Origin: an uncultured Bacteroidota bacterium
Lineage (GTDB): Bacteria > Bacteroidota > Bacteroidia > Bacteroidales > GWA2-32-17
Length of the DNA: 36,653 nucleotides
Reading direction: 5' to 3'
Assembly: GCA_903872185.1 (NCBI GenBank)
Contig: CAIQJL010000009.1
Location: forward strand, 1-36,653
Shown one piece after another: positions 19,401 to 25,900 of this stretch. The notes beneath the pieces are model-generated. The model saw only the letters and a list, made by a program, of their open reading frames with translations, made no database searches and was not told where the DNA came from. A program made the translations under genes and the position numbers. Each line of letters begins with the position of its first letter. The stretch's first letter is position 1.

Positions 19401-19485
19401 ACTGTGAAAAAGAATTAAAAGAATATCCAACAAAATTAAGTGTTGTTGTACAAATCAATATAATATTGAAAAAAAACTTTTTCAC
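13435..19485 (-). CDS. Giant SprB-like repeat adhesin with reelin-like insert, PKD domains and T9SS type B tail
   Basis: A 2016-residue secreted protein. The signal peptide ends near residue 27 (SFSQC). Residues about 60-220 resemble a reelin/MAM-type jelly roll (HLQWSNNGGTTWTDIQYW, IQFRWYQSNTSG, DHWGIDNVVI). They seem to sit inside an Ig-like domain that resumes at VWWTGPGGF. One further repeat and a distinct beta domain lead to 15 consecutive SprB repeats (about 435-1590). The repeat consensus is SCFGGNNGSATV, GGTPPYNYLWS, AGTYTVTVTDANGC, ITQP. Two Ig-like and two PKD domains (WTWYFSDGTSS and YLWNFGDGNTS) precede the CHU_C tail (about 1918-2016; FPNAFTPD, IFNRWGELIFET). It is expected to be a cell-surface filament used in gliding or adhesion. 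It is the middle gene of a three-gene operon. Confidence 0.93.
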   Translation of the reverse strand: MKKFFFNIILICTTTLNFVGYSFNSFSQCNILATADNQIADTVYICNGEHVKLHSWGNCDDFLMNNNFNNGSIGAGWSTNASPMFNNPCVPGPDGSTCLWIGPASNFPRELVTLPFTVTTSCTICFDMIYSVQGVNSPCEGPDLPTEGVHLQWSNNGGTTWTDIQYWSPNGGNDPNLTTWHNHCANVPVAGNNIQFRWYQSNTSGNNYDHWGIDNVVITCPQSSNVWWTGPGGFTYNNYHPPSFAPTQNGWYVVHLSDGIYTGTDSIYVLIHPLLTATITPTNPTLCFGQANTIITGVPSGGTPPYTYLWNTGATTQSITGGAGTYTLLVNDASGCAPVSATVIITSYPVAVTANGGSNQILCNTNSIVNLSGTVTAASGGIWSGGSGSFLPSNTSLNCTYTPTPSEIISGTVILTLTTTGNGTCPADTDNVVVHFVSFTANLTISANNVGCYGWSNGSATVNVTTGVPPYTYLWNTSPQQTGQTANGLSIGTYSVTVTNGNGCTKISTVTITQPQPLSAVISVTNVTCFGLSNGNLVVSAFGGTPGYSYLWSNGYNGLSATGLTAGNYSVTVTDAKGCTVVVSSTVGTPVLLTAVINNSVNVFCAGGSNGSATILATGGTPGYNYYWSSGAGTSQTASGLSAGTYLVTVTDNNGCQANTSIVITQPNVLLINLTTSNVSCYGGNNGSASVVVSGGTPTYMYSWSPSGGNTANANGLLAGNYTITVTDNKGCQQTTIASIVQPPPLSIMLNNVSNVLCFSGNNGAASISVNGGTPGYNYQWLPTGGNSPIATGLPAGNYIVSITDANLCVSQLNVFVSQPSSSLSSTFSQSNVSCFGGQTGSITANTIGGTAPYNYIWQPSGSISQTLSNIGAGTFFVTISDANGCSLTNSINITQPGGILLSTSTTQSTCGASNGTATVAPIGGTPPFSYFWQPGAVTTSTINNISSGLYSVTVTDFSGCSQVANVALNDISGPIVAMAAIQNVSCFGGHNGTATVNVSGGLAPYSYSWSPYGGNTATGTGLGAGIFVVLVNDANGCQGIAVTNPEITQPPAISISSNQINITCTGANNGSVNLTVNGGTAPYTYLWSNGPTIPNLTGLSPAIYQVTVTDAHNCQDFYFVTFVEPNPLNVSINTFQNISCFGGYDGSATATVSGGTPPYNFSWSPGGATSQTASGLSAGTHTVYVTDSKGCSGSATIFLSQPSYLSILSGFTNPQCYNGNDGFAWVLAAGGTPPYNYNWSPIGGTNDTATNLQAGIYYVTVTDQHSCQSFVPVIISQPSPVDISITNFSDVSCYGGSDGNALASVSGGVPIYTYHWSTGSNSPGITGLNENIYFVTVTDSRGCFDTSSVVIHAPLQGLSVNLTSQNISCYGLADGFATALALGGTSPYSYVWVPASQFTANASNLIAGTYTISVTDINGCQISANISLTQPQPLYVIANEDLAVNCYGTNTGAASANVSGGTPPYDYNWNTIPAQTTLSVIDIYAGNYTVSITDANGCTTSTTIIISEPTALTAVVVSHVDVSCHNGSNGIATTGATGGTPPYNILWGTTPQQNGQTATGLSSGSYTATVSDNNGCSSSANVIINNPTQVSAIVAGQNVICLGETTTLTAIASGGAGNYLYYWNHGLGLGNIKTVSPTGETTYIVNAYDQNGCPGVGDTISVYVKTLFPQDVDILVNSPVCAGTQTTIYSTSTVGMFDTLTYTWNNGLGPGEGPFIDAPSEETTYIITVTNTCGFTVIDSVHLYFAPPPTIYFNADATQGCMPLTINFTDSSFTTFDDINSWTWYFSDGTSSTLQHPTHTFATADTFYVSLDLVTQGGCVSSSATYPLPVYVFPNPSASFTVNATTLYLPNDPVICTNTSTGGVGYLWNFGDGNTSVQINPIHNYMNLGQYNITLVTVNTYGCTDSASISVNATGDIIFPNAFTPDQNHSSGGVYNPTDLLNYVFFPFATGITAFKMLIFNRWGELIFETNDINIGWDGYYRGQLCQEDVYVYKASATFIDGRKADKVGDILLLR

Positions 19486-19509
19486 GATTTTAGGTTTTGT
19501 AACTATTCA

Positions 19510-20007
19510 TCACTTTATTTCCAAATTAATTAATTCGTATTTTGTTAAAACGGGTTTGTCGGTGTAATTTAAAAAACGATTAAAAATTCTAAACATATCA
19601 TTTATGTCAACATCACAATTTCCTTGCTTGGTTTGATTAGCGTTTAATTCAAATTCAAAAATTGGTTTATCGCTATTCCCATTACAATTACTGCATTTCC
19701 CATTATAATATAGATTCTCTGACCATTTAATTTTCTTATTAACAGAAGTAGTGTTTACAAATTTTAACATAAGATACTCATAATGAGTTCCGTTTTTAAA
19801 ATCATGGCATTCGTCGTTTTGGGTATAAATCTGAATACCGTTTGATTCTATATATAAATTCCATTCGTTTTCAGGCGCCGAAATAGTTTTTGAAGTATTT
19901 TGAGAAAAAAGTTCTGTTGAAATCAGAAAAACGAAAATTAAAAAACAAGCCGTAGCAAAACTTAAATTGGTATTGGAAGGCGTTATTGAAAGTGTAGGTT
20001 TTTTCAT
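19510..20007 (-). CDS. Small secreted protein of unknown function, first in SprB/PorP operon
   Basis: A 165-residue protein. An unusually long N-terminal lead precedes the hydrophobic segment (about 18-33), and the cleavage-like site is near LFSQ (residue 36). The mature part is beta-rich, with EWNLYIESNGIQIYTQNDEC, YEYLMLKFVNT and a cysteine group GKCSNCNGN plus GNCDVD. The four or more cysteines suggest disulfides or metal binding. I recognise no domain and no T9SS sorting tail. It lies 24 bp upstream of the giant SprB-like gene on the same strand. It could therefore help that protein's export or be a separate envelope protein. A shorter start at an internal Met is not obvious. Confidence 0.75.
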   Translation of the reverse strand: MKKPTLSITPSNTNLSFATACFLIFVFLISTELFSQNTSKTISAPENEWNLYIESNGIQIYTQNDECHDFKNGTHYEYLMLKFVNTTSVNKKIKWSENLYYNGKCSNCNGNSDKPIFEFELNANQTKQGNCDVDINDMFRIFNRFLNYTDKPVLTKYELINLEIK

Positions 20008-20192
20008 TTTATTTGCCTTTGTTATTTTGTACGCAAGATATGCATTACGGTTATGTTAATATTAAATTTTATTAATAAACTATTCTTGATGTAAGAAGAT
20101 TAAAATAAGTTATTTTTATAATATGTTGAATAATTTAGGGGGTGTCTTTTAAAAAATATGTATATTTTCATTTTTTACCTCAATATTTTTTA

Positions 20193-20200
20193 TAGTTTTG
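20193..20200 (+). promoter_or_regulatory. Candidate -7 box (TAGTTTTG) for glutamine synthetase
   Basis: TAGTTTTG matches the Bacteroidota -7 consensus TAnnTTTG exactly, 18 bp before the start codon. No clear TTTG -33 box lies 19-21 bp upstream; the region there is T-rich. An activator-dependent promoter is possible. Confidence 0.45.
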
Positions 20201-20218
20201 CAGAAAAATACATAAATC

Positions 20219-22411
20219 ATGACAATTTTTAGAAATGAAGCATTAAAGAATGCATTAACAAGAAATATTGATTTAACTCCAAAAATAATAGGAAAAATTT
20301 CTGAAATATACGGAAGTGAAGTTTTTGGTATGGATGCATTACGTGAGCAATTGCACCATGATACTTACGAAAAAATTAAACTTACTATTGAATCAGGACA
20401 AATAATTGATAGAAAAATTGCTGATGAAGTTGCTTCTGCAATGAAAACCTGGGCAATGGGAAAAGGTGCAACACATTACACACATTGGTTTCAACCTTTG
20501 AATGGCGCAACTGCAGAAAAACATGACGCATTCTTTTCACCATCTGAAGGAAGTCGTTCAATTGAGAGATTTGAAGGAAAAAACCTTGTACAACAAGAGC
20601 CAGATGCTTCAAGTTTTCCTAGTGGTGGAATTAGAAATACATTCGAGGCTCGTGGATATTCAGCCTGGGATCCGACTTCACCGGCATTTATAATTAGCGG
20701 AACACTTTGTATTCCAACAGTATTTATTTCATATACAGGAGAATCTTTAGATTATAAAACTCCACTTCTTAGAGCAGTAAGTTATTTAGATAAAGCTGCT
20801 GTTGATGTTTGCCAGTTTTTCGATAAAAATATTACTAAAGTATTTCCAACTTTAGGTTGGGAGCAGGAATATTTCTTAATTGATGAAGCATTGTTTTTTG
20901 CTCGTCCTGATTTAGTTTTAACAGGAAGAAGTCTTTTTGGACATGCAGCTGCAAAAGATCAGCAATTAGAAGATCATTATTTTGGATCTATTCCAGAAAG
21001 AGTAACAGCGTACATGAAAGATTTTGAAATTGAAGCCTGGAAACTGGGAATACCTGTAAAAACAAGACATAACGAAGTTGCTCCCAATCAATTTGAACTT
21101 GCACCTGTTTACGAAGAAGTAAATATTGCAATTGACCACAATCAATTAATTATGGACTTGATGGCAAGAATTGCAAGAAAACATCATTTTAGAATTCTAC
21201 TTCACGAAAAACCTTTTGCAGGGGTTAATGGATCGGGAAAACATAACAACTGGTCGTTAGCTACAAATACTGGTAAAAATTTATTGAGCCCAGGAAAGAC
21301 ACCAAAAAACAACATGATGTTTTTAGCAATTTTTATAAATGTTATAAAAGCTGTTTATGATCATGCTGATTTGTTACGAGCTGCAATTGCTACTGCGGGA
21401 AACGATCACAGACTTGGCGCAAACGAAGCTCCGCCTGCAATAATTTCAGTTTTTATAGGAGAGCATCTTACAAAAGTATTTAACGACATAGTTAATAAGG
21501 TGAAGGAAGATAAAATGACACCCGATGAAAAAACAGTGTTGAAATTAAATATTTGTAAAATTCCACAAATAATAATGGATAATACTGATAGGAATCGAAC
21601 TTCTCCATTTGCATTTACTGGCGATAAATTTGAGTTTAGGGCAGTTGGTTCTTCTGCAAATTGTTCTCCCTCAATGATTGTATTAAACACAATTGTTGCA
21701 AATCAATTAATTCTTTTTAAAGAAGATGTTGAAAAAATGATACATGGTAACGATGACAAAAAAGATGAAGCAATTATTAAGGTATTAAGAAATTATATTA
21801 TTGCATCTAAGAATATTCTTTTTGAAGGAAATGGATATGGCGACGAATGGGTAAAAGAAGCAGAAAAAAGAGGCTTGTCTAACTTAAAAGAAACCCCAAG
21901 AGCATTAGGTGCATATTTATCTAAAAAATCAAAAGATTTATTTGCTAAAACAGGTGTTTTCTCGATGCGTGAACTTGAAGCTCGTTATCACATTAAACAC
22001 GAGATGTACACAAAAATTATTCAGATTGAAGCCCGTGTTATGGGTGACTTAGCTTTAAATCATATTATCCCAACAGCAATAAAATACCAGAATCTGTTAT
22101 TAGAAAATGTAAGAGGATTAAAAGAAGTATTAACTGAAGCAGACTTTAAAAAGAAAGCGTATTATCAGTTAGAGTTAATAAAAGAAATTTCTGACCATAT
22201 TAATGGTATTCAATCTGATGTTAGCAAAATGATAGAAGAACGTAAAAAGGTAAATCAAATCGAAGAAATTGATAAAAAATCTTTAATGTATTGCGATAAA
22301 GTAAAGCCTTATTTTGAAACTATTCGTTATCATGCAGATAAACTCGAAACACTTATTGATGACGAATTGTGGCCACTTCCTAAGTACAGAGAATTGCTTT
22401 TTATCAAATAG
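20219..22411 (+). CDS. glnN: Type III glutamine synthetase
   Basis: A 730-residue ATP-dependent enzyme that makes glutamine from glutamate and ammonia in the cytoplasm. Length matches GSIII (about 700-730) and greatly exceeds GSI (about 470). Visible family motifs are FPSGGIRNTFEARGYSAWD (133-151) and GWEQEYFLID (213-222, metal-binding glutamates). Further motifs are RHNEVAPNQFELAP (283-296), GVNGSGKHNNWS (335-346) and NRTSPFAFTGDKFEFR with the AVGSSANCSP end. The C-terminal ~200 residues form the helical region typical of GSIII. GSIII is the common form in Bacteroidota. It is monocistronic and ends at a strong bidirectional hairpin shared with the convergent butyrate kinase gene. Confidence 0.96.
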   Translation: MTIFRNEALKNALTRNIDLTPKIIGKISEIYGSEVFGMDALREQLHHDTYEKIKLTIESGQIIDRKIADEVASAMKTWAMGKGATHYTHWFQPLNGATAEKHDAFFSPSEGSRSIERFEGKNLVQQEPDASSFPSGGIRNTFEARGYSAWDPTSPAFIISGTLCIPTVFISYTGESLDYKTPLLRAVSYLDKAAVDVCQFFDKNITKVFPTLGWEQEYFLIDEALFFARPDLVLTGRSLFGHAAAKDQQLEDHYFGSIPERVTAYMKDFEIEAWKLGIPVKTRHNEVAPNQFELAPVYEEVNIAIDHNQLIMDLMARIARKHHFRILLHEKPFAGVNGSGKHNNWSLATNTGKNLLSPGKTPKNNMMFLAIFINVIKAVYDHADLLRAAIATAGNDHRLGANEAPPAIISVFIGEHLTKVFNDIVNKVKEDKMTPDEKTVLKLNICKIPQIIMDNTDRNRTSPFAFTGDKFEFRAVGSSANCSPSMIVLNTIVANQLILFKEDVEKMIHGNDDKKDEAIIKVLRNYIIASKNILFEGNGYGDEWVKEAEKRGLSNLKETPRALGAYLSKKSKDLFAKTGVFSMRELEARYHIKHEMYTKIIQIEARVMGDLALNHIIPTAIKYQNLLLENVRGLKEVLTEADFKKKAYYQLELIKEISDHINGIQSDVSKMIEERKKVNQIEEIDKKSLMYCDKVKPYFETIRYHADKLETLIDDELWPLPKYRELLFIK

Positions 22412-22420
22412 AAAATAGAT

Positions 22421-22453
22421 AGACCTAACAGGTTTAAAAAACCTGTTAGGTCT
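22421..22453. terminator. Bidirectional hairpin between glnN and buk
   Basis: A perfect 15-bp stem (agacctaacaggttt with aaacctgttaggtct) surrounds a three-base AAA loop. It lies between two convergent stop codons. No long T run follows on either strand, but a stem this strong should stop transcription both ways. Confidence 0.75.
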
Positions 22454-22459
22454 TAAAAA

Positions 22460-23536
22460 TTATTCGTATACTTTTAATTCTGTTTCGCCTTCTAAAACTC
22501 TTAAGCCATTCATCGCCAAGGAGCGCATTTCATCTTCACCAGGATATACGCCAACAGTAGCTATATGACCAACTTTTGATTTTACATAATTCACAAAAGT
22601 TTTATTATAAGCTATTCCACCTGTAAGTAATATTGCATCTACTTTTCCTTCTAAAACAGCACACATTGCACCTATTTCTTTAGAAACCTGATAAGCCATT
22701 GCTTCCTGAATCATAATAGCATCTGGATCGCCAGCACTTGCTTTTTGTTCAACTTCATATGCGCTATTTGTTCCAAGATATGCAACAAAACCGCCTTTAC
22801 CGGTTATCATTTTTAAAATTTCTTTTTCTTTATATTTTCCGCTGAAACAAAGTTTTACCAAATCGCCTGCAGGCAAAGTACCGCTTCTTTCTGGAGAGAA
22901 TGGACCTTCACCATCAAGGGCTTGGTTAACATCTATTACTCTTCCGTTTTTATGAGCTCCAATACTAACTCCGCCGCCAAGATGTACAACAATTAAATTC
23001 ATTTCTTCATAAATTCTTCCAATAGCTAAGGCATGCATTCTTGCAATTGCTTTTTGATTTAGTGCATGAAAAATTGAAAATCTTTGAAAATTTGGGTGAC
23101 CAGAAATTCTCGCTATTGGATCAAGCTCGTCAACAACAACAGGATCTGCGATATATGCTTTTGCTCCAGGAATCTGTTTTATTAAATCATCAGCTATTAA
23201 TCCACCTAAATTACTTGCATGTTGGCCTTGAATTCCAGCTATTAAATCCTCCTTCAATCTATCATTTACCTCATATACCCCTGAAGGAATTGGTTTCACA
23301 AGCCCACCACGAGCAACAATTGCCTGAATTGTATTAATCTCAATATGTGCAAAAATTAATTCTTTAACTATAATGTCTTTTCTAAATTCATATTGGTCAG
23401 AAATTTTTTCAAATTTATCAAGCTCTTCGCTAGTATGCTTTATGTTTTTTAAAAAAACAACATCGTTTGAACTATACAATGCAATCTTTGTAGAAGTTGA
23501 ACCAGGATTAATTGTTAGAATAATTTTTTTGCTCAT
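22460..23536 (-). CDS. buk: Butyrate kinase
   Basis: A 358-residue member of the acetokinase/ASKHA family, of the usual butyrate kinase length (about 355). Motifs: N-terminal phosphate loop LTINPGSTSTKIALY, GGLVKPIPSGVYEVN, LVVHLGGGVSIGAHKNGRVIDV and LDGEGPFSPERSGTLP. The adenosine site is LLTGGIAYNKTFV. It interconverts butyryl-phosphate plus ADP with butyrate plus ATP. The partner phosphate butyryltransferase (ptb), often adjacent, is not in this window. It is transcribed divergently from the Fe-S oxidoreductase pair, and a -7-like box lies upstream. Branched-chain acyl substrates are also possible for this family. Confidence 0.93.
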   Translation of the reverse strand: MSKKIILTINPGSTSTKIALYSSNDVVFLKNIKHTSEELDKFEKISDQYEFRKDIIVKELIFAHIEINTIQAIVARGGLVKPIPSGVYEVNDRLKEDLIAGIQGQHASNLGGLIADDLIKQIPGAKAYIADPVVVDELDPIARISGHPNFQRFSIFHALNQKAIARMHALAIGRIYEEMNLIVVHLGGGVSIGAHKNGRVIDVNQALDGEGPFSPERSGTLPAGDLVKLCFSGKYKEKEILKMITGKGGFVAYLGTNSAYEVEQKASAGDPDAIMIQEAMAYQVSKEIGAMCAVLEGKVDAILLTGGIAYNKTFVNYVKSKVGHIATVGVYPGEDEMRSLAMNGLRVLEGETELKVYE

Positions 23537-23559
23537 GATTTTAATAATAATTAATATTA

Positions 23560-23567
23560 CAAAATTA
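23560..23567 (-). promoter_or_regulatory. Candidate -7 box (TAATTTTG) for butyrate kinase
   Basis: Read on the minus strand, TAATTTTG matches TAnnTTTG exactly and lies 23 bp before the buk start. No good -33 TTTG partner is visible at 19-21 bp. Confidence 0.35.
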
Positions 23568-23623
23568 TTATAAAAAAACAGATATTACATATGTGTTTAA
23601 TCATGGTTTAAACTTATCCCTTT

Positions 23624-24928
23624 ATGATAAAGCAAAGTGTTTTCATAGCTATAACAATATTTTCGTTTGGAATACTAGTATATTCTTTACTAAGAGTATA
23701 TTCTTTTCTAAAGCTTACTAAGGATTATAAAACAGGTCCTTTAGGAAAAAGAATTTCAATAACATTTATGGTAGCTTTTTTTCAAACAAAGATTTTGAGA
23801 CGTCCTATAATTGGTCTTCTTCATGCTCTTGTATTTTGGGGATTTGTAGTTATTCTTTTTGGAAGCCTTGAAATAATTATTGATGGGTTTACAGGCTTGG
23901 AGAAATCTTTATCCTCGCTAGGCTTTGTATATCATGTAATTTCAATTTCTGGTGATGTTTTTTCTTGGGTAATTTTTATTGCAGTTGGAATATTTTTTAT
24001 TAGAAGAATGTTTCTAAACATCAAAAGATTTGATGGCATTGAAATGAAACGTAGATCGCATTCAGATGCAAACTTTGCTTTATCACTTATTTTAGTTTTA
24101 ATGGTAACTTTAATCTGGATGAATATTTTGTCTTCTGCAATGAACCTAGAACAAGGAAGAACCTTATATCCAATTAATGCTTTGTTCGGACAATTTTTTT
24201 CTTCTTTGGATCATTCTATTTTAATGGATGCATATCAAATAAATTGGTGGACGCATATTTGTGTGATTTTTCTTTTTATGAATATTCTTCCATATTCTAA
24301 GCATTTTCATGTGTTTATGTCAATTCCGAATGTGTTTTTTAGTAGAACAGAACCATATGGAAAATTACCAAACATGGATAGTATTACAAAAGAGGTAAAA
24401 CTGATGATGGATCCAAATTTAGCTTTCGCAACACCTACGGAACCTGTTGCTGAAATAGAAAGATTTGGAGTAAAAGATGTTGAAGATGTTACTTGGAAAA
24501 ATTATATGGATTCACTTGCTTGTACTCAATGTGGCCGATGTACCGCTGCTTGTCCGGCAAATATAACAGGTAAAATGCTTTCTCCGCGAAAAATCATGCT
24601 TAATCTTCGTGCTAGAATGAAAGAAAAAGCACCACGTATATTAAAAGAAGGAAAAAGTTATACCGATGATAAGTCTTTACTTCGAGATTATATTTCAACA
24701 GAAGAAATATGGGCTTGTACAACGTGTAATGCTTGTGTGCAAGAATGTCCGGTTAATATAAATCATATTGAAATGATTGTTTTTATGAGACGATTTCTGG
24801 TTATGGAAGAATCTGCTGCTCCCACTGGACTTAATGTTATGTTTTCAAACATTGAGAACAACGGAGCTCCATGGCCATTTTCACCAGAAGACAGACTTTT
24901 GTGGGCAAACGATTTAACGACTAATTAG
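23624..24928 (+). CDS. Membrane Fe-S oxidoreductase subunit (NarI-like plus two 4Fe-4S sites)
   Basis: A 434-residue protein. About five membrane helices (roughly 5-25, 62-85, 105-127, 152-172, 208-225) carry histidines near their ends (H67, H104, H211, H227) that could bind haem b, as in NarI. A cytoplasmic domain then holds two ferredoxin-type sites: CTQCGRCTAACP (C300, 303, 306, 310) and CTTCNACVQECP (C365, 368, 371, 375). The layout matches HdrE/HdrC-like or ETF:menaquinone oxidoreductase-like (EMO) proteins, with the CCG domains on the next gene (20 bp away). The likely role is to pass electrons between a soluble donor such as ETF and the menaquinone pool. The donor is an inference. Confidence 0.85.
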   Translation: MIKQSVFIAITIFSFGILVYSLLRVYSFLKLTKDYKTGPLGKRISITFMVAFFQTKILRRPIIGLLHALVFWGFVVILFGSLEIIIDGFTGLEKSLSSLGFVYHVISISGDVFSWVIFIAVGIFFIRRMFLNIKRFDGIEMKRRSHSDANFALSLILVLMVTLIWMNILSSAMNLEQGRTLYPINALFGQFFSSLDHSILMDAYQINWWTHICVIFLFMNILPYSKHFHVFMSIPNVFFSRTEPYGKLPNMDSITKEVKLMMDPNLAFATPTEPVAEIERFGVKDVEDVTWKNYMDSLACTQCGRCTAACPANITGKMLSPRKIMLNLRARMKEKAPRILKEGKSYTDDKSLLRDYISTEEIWACTTCNACVQECPVNINHIEMIVFMRRFLVMEESAAPTGLNVMFSNIENNGAPWPFSPEDRLLWANDLTTN

Positions 24929-24948
24929 GAATTTAACAATATAAAATA

Positions 24949-25734
24949 ATGAAGATAGAAATTCCAATAATGGCCAATATTACTGCTACAGGGCAGCAGC
25001 CAGAATATTTATTTTGGGTGGGTTGTGCAGGAGCGTTTGATGACAGGTATAGAAAGGTATCTAGAGCCTTTACAAAAATATTACATAATTTAAATGTTAG
25101 TTATGCTGTTCTTGGAAAAGAAGAAACCTGTTCTGGCGATCCAGCAAGGCGCGCAGGAAATGAAATGCTTTACCAAATGCAGGCTTTAACAAATATCAAT
25201 ACTTTTACAAAATATAATGTAAAAAAGATACTTACAATTTGTCCACATTGTTATAATATTTTTAAAAACGATTATCCGGATTTAGGCGGACATTACGAAG
25301 TGATTAATTATACCCAGTTTTTACAAACTTTTATTGAAAGCGGTGCATTAAAAATCACATCTGATAGATTTGCCGATAAATCAATTACATTTCACGATCC
25401 TTGTTATTTAGGAAGAGCAAATGGCGAATACGCTGCTCCAAGAAAAGTTCTTGAAGCAATACCTTCTACTAAGGTTGAAATGAAACGAAATAAAAGTTTT
25501 GCACTTTGCTGTGGTGCTGGTGGCGGACAAATGTTTAAAGAAGCCGAAAAAGGAAATAAAGAAATTTTTATTGAAAGAACAGAGGATGCATTAGAAACAG
25601 GTGCAAATATTATTGCTACATCGTGTCCGTTTTGTATGGTAATGCTTACCGACGGACTAAAATATAAAAATAAAGAAGAGGAAATTTTTAATTACGACAT
25701 TGCCGAGTTAATTGTTATGGCAATGGAATGGTAA
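24949..25734 (+). CDS. CCG-domain Fe-S protein (HdrB-like), partner of the membrane subunit
   Basis: A 261-residue cytoplasmic protein with two cysteine-rich CCG-type domains. Module 1: C26 (FWVGC), ETCSGDPARR (C61), ICPHC (C98, C101). Module 2: DPCYLGR (C152), CCGAGGG (C187-C188), SCPFC (C226, C229). The first module has a single Cys where canonical CCG has two, so only the second is expected to bind a full HdrB-type noncubane cluster. It lies 20 bp after the NarI-like subunit gene and completes a split HdrDE/EMO-like complex. An alternative start at M8 (24970) would shorten it slightly. Confidence 0.87.
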   Translation: MKIEIPIMANITATGQQPEYLFWVGCAGAFDDRYRKVSRAFTKILHNLNVSYAVLGKEETCSGDPARRAGNEMLYQMQALTNINTFTKYNVKKILTICPHCYNIFKNDYPDLGGHYEVINYTQFLQTFIESGALKITSDRFADKSITFHDPCYLGRANGEYAAPRKVLEAIPSTKVEMKRNKSFALCCGAGGGQMFKEAEKGNKEIFIERTEDALETGANIIATSCPFCMVMLTDGLKYKNKEEEIFNYDIAELIVMAMEW

Positions 25735-25746
25735 AAAAATCAAGAC

Positions 25747-25774
25747 TGTTGTCAGGCCGAAAGACCTGACAACA
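25747..25774. repeat. Palindromic element after the Fe-S genes
   Basis: A 10-bp perfect inverted repeat (tgttgtcagg/cctgacaaca) with an eight-base loop follows the Fe-S operon by 12 bp. No T run follows, so it is a weak intrinsic terminator at best. It may be a dispersed palindrome. Confidence 0.55.
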
Positions 25775-25900
25775 CCTACACAAATCTACACATCAACATT
25801 TTTTCATGTTTTAACGTGTTGAATGATTGCGTTTTTAATAGGCTCAGGCAACGAATTTAAAAGTTATTTGTCTTAGTAATATATTCAAAAACTTACAGCC

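Noticed and set aside
13435-19485. Regular ~230-bp periodicity resembling a repeat array or CRISPR
   Set aside because: The periodicity is protein-level SprB repeats in one open frame; units diverge at DNA level and there are no short identical repeats with unique spacers.
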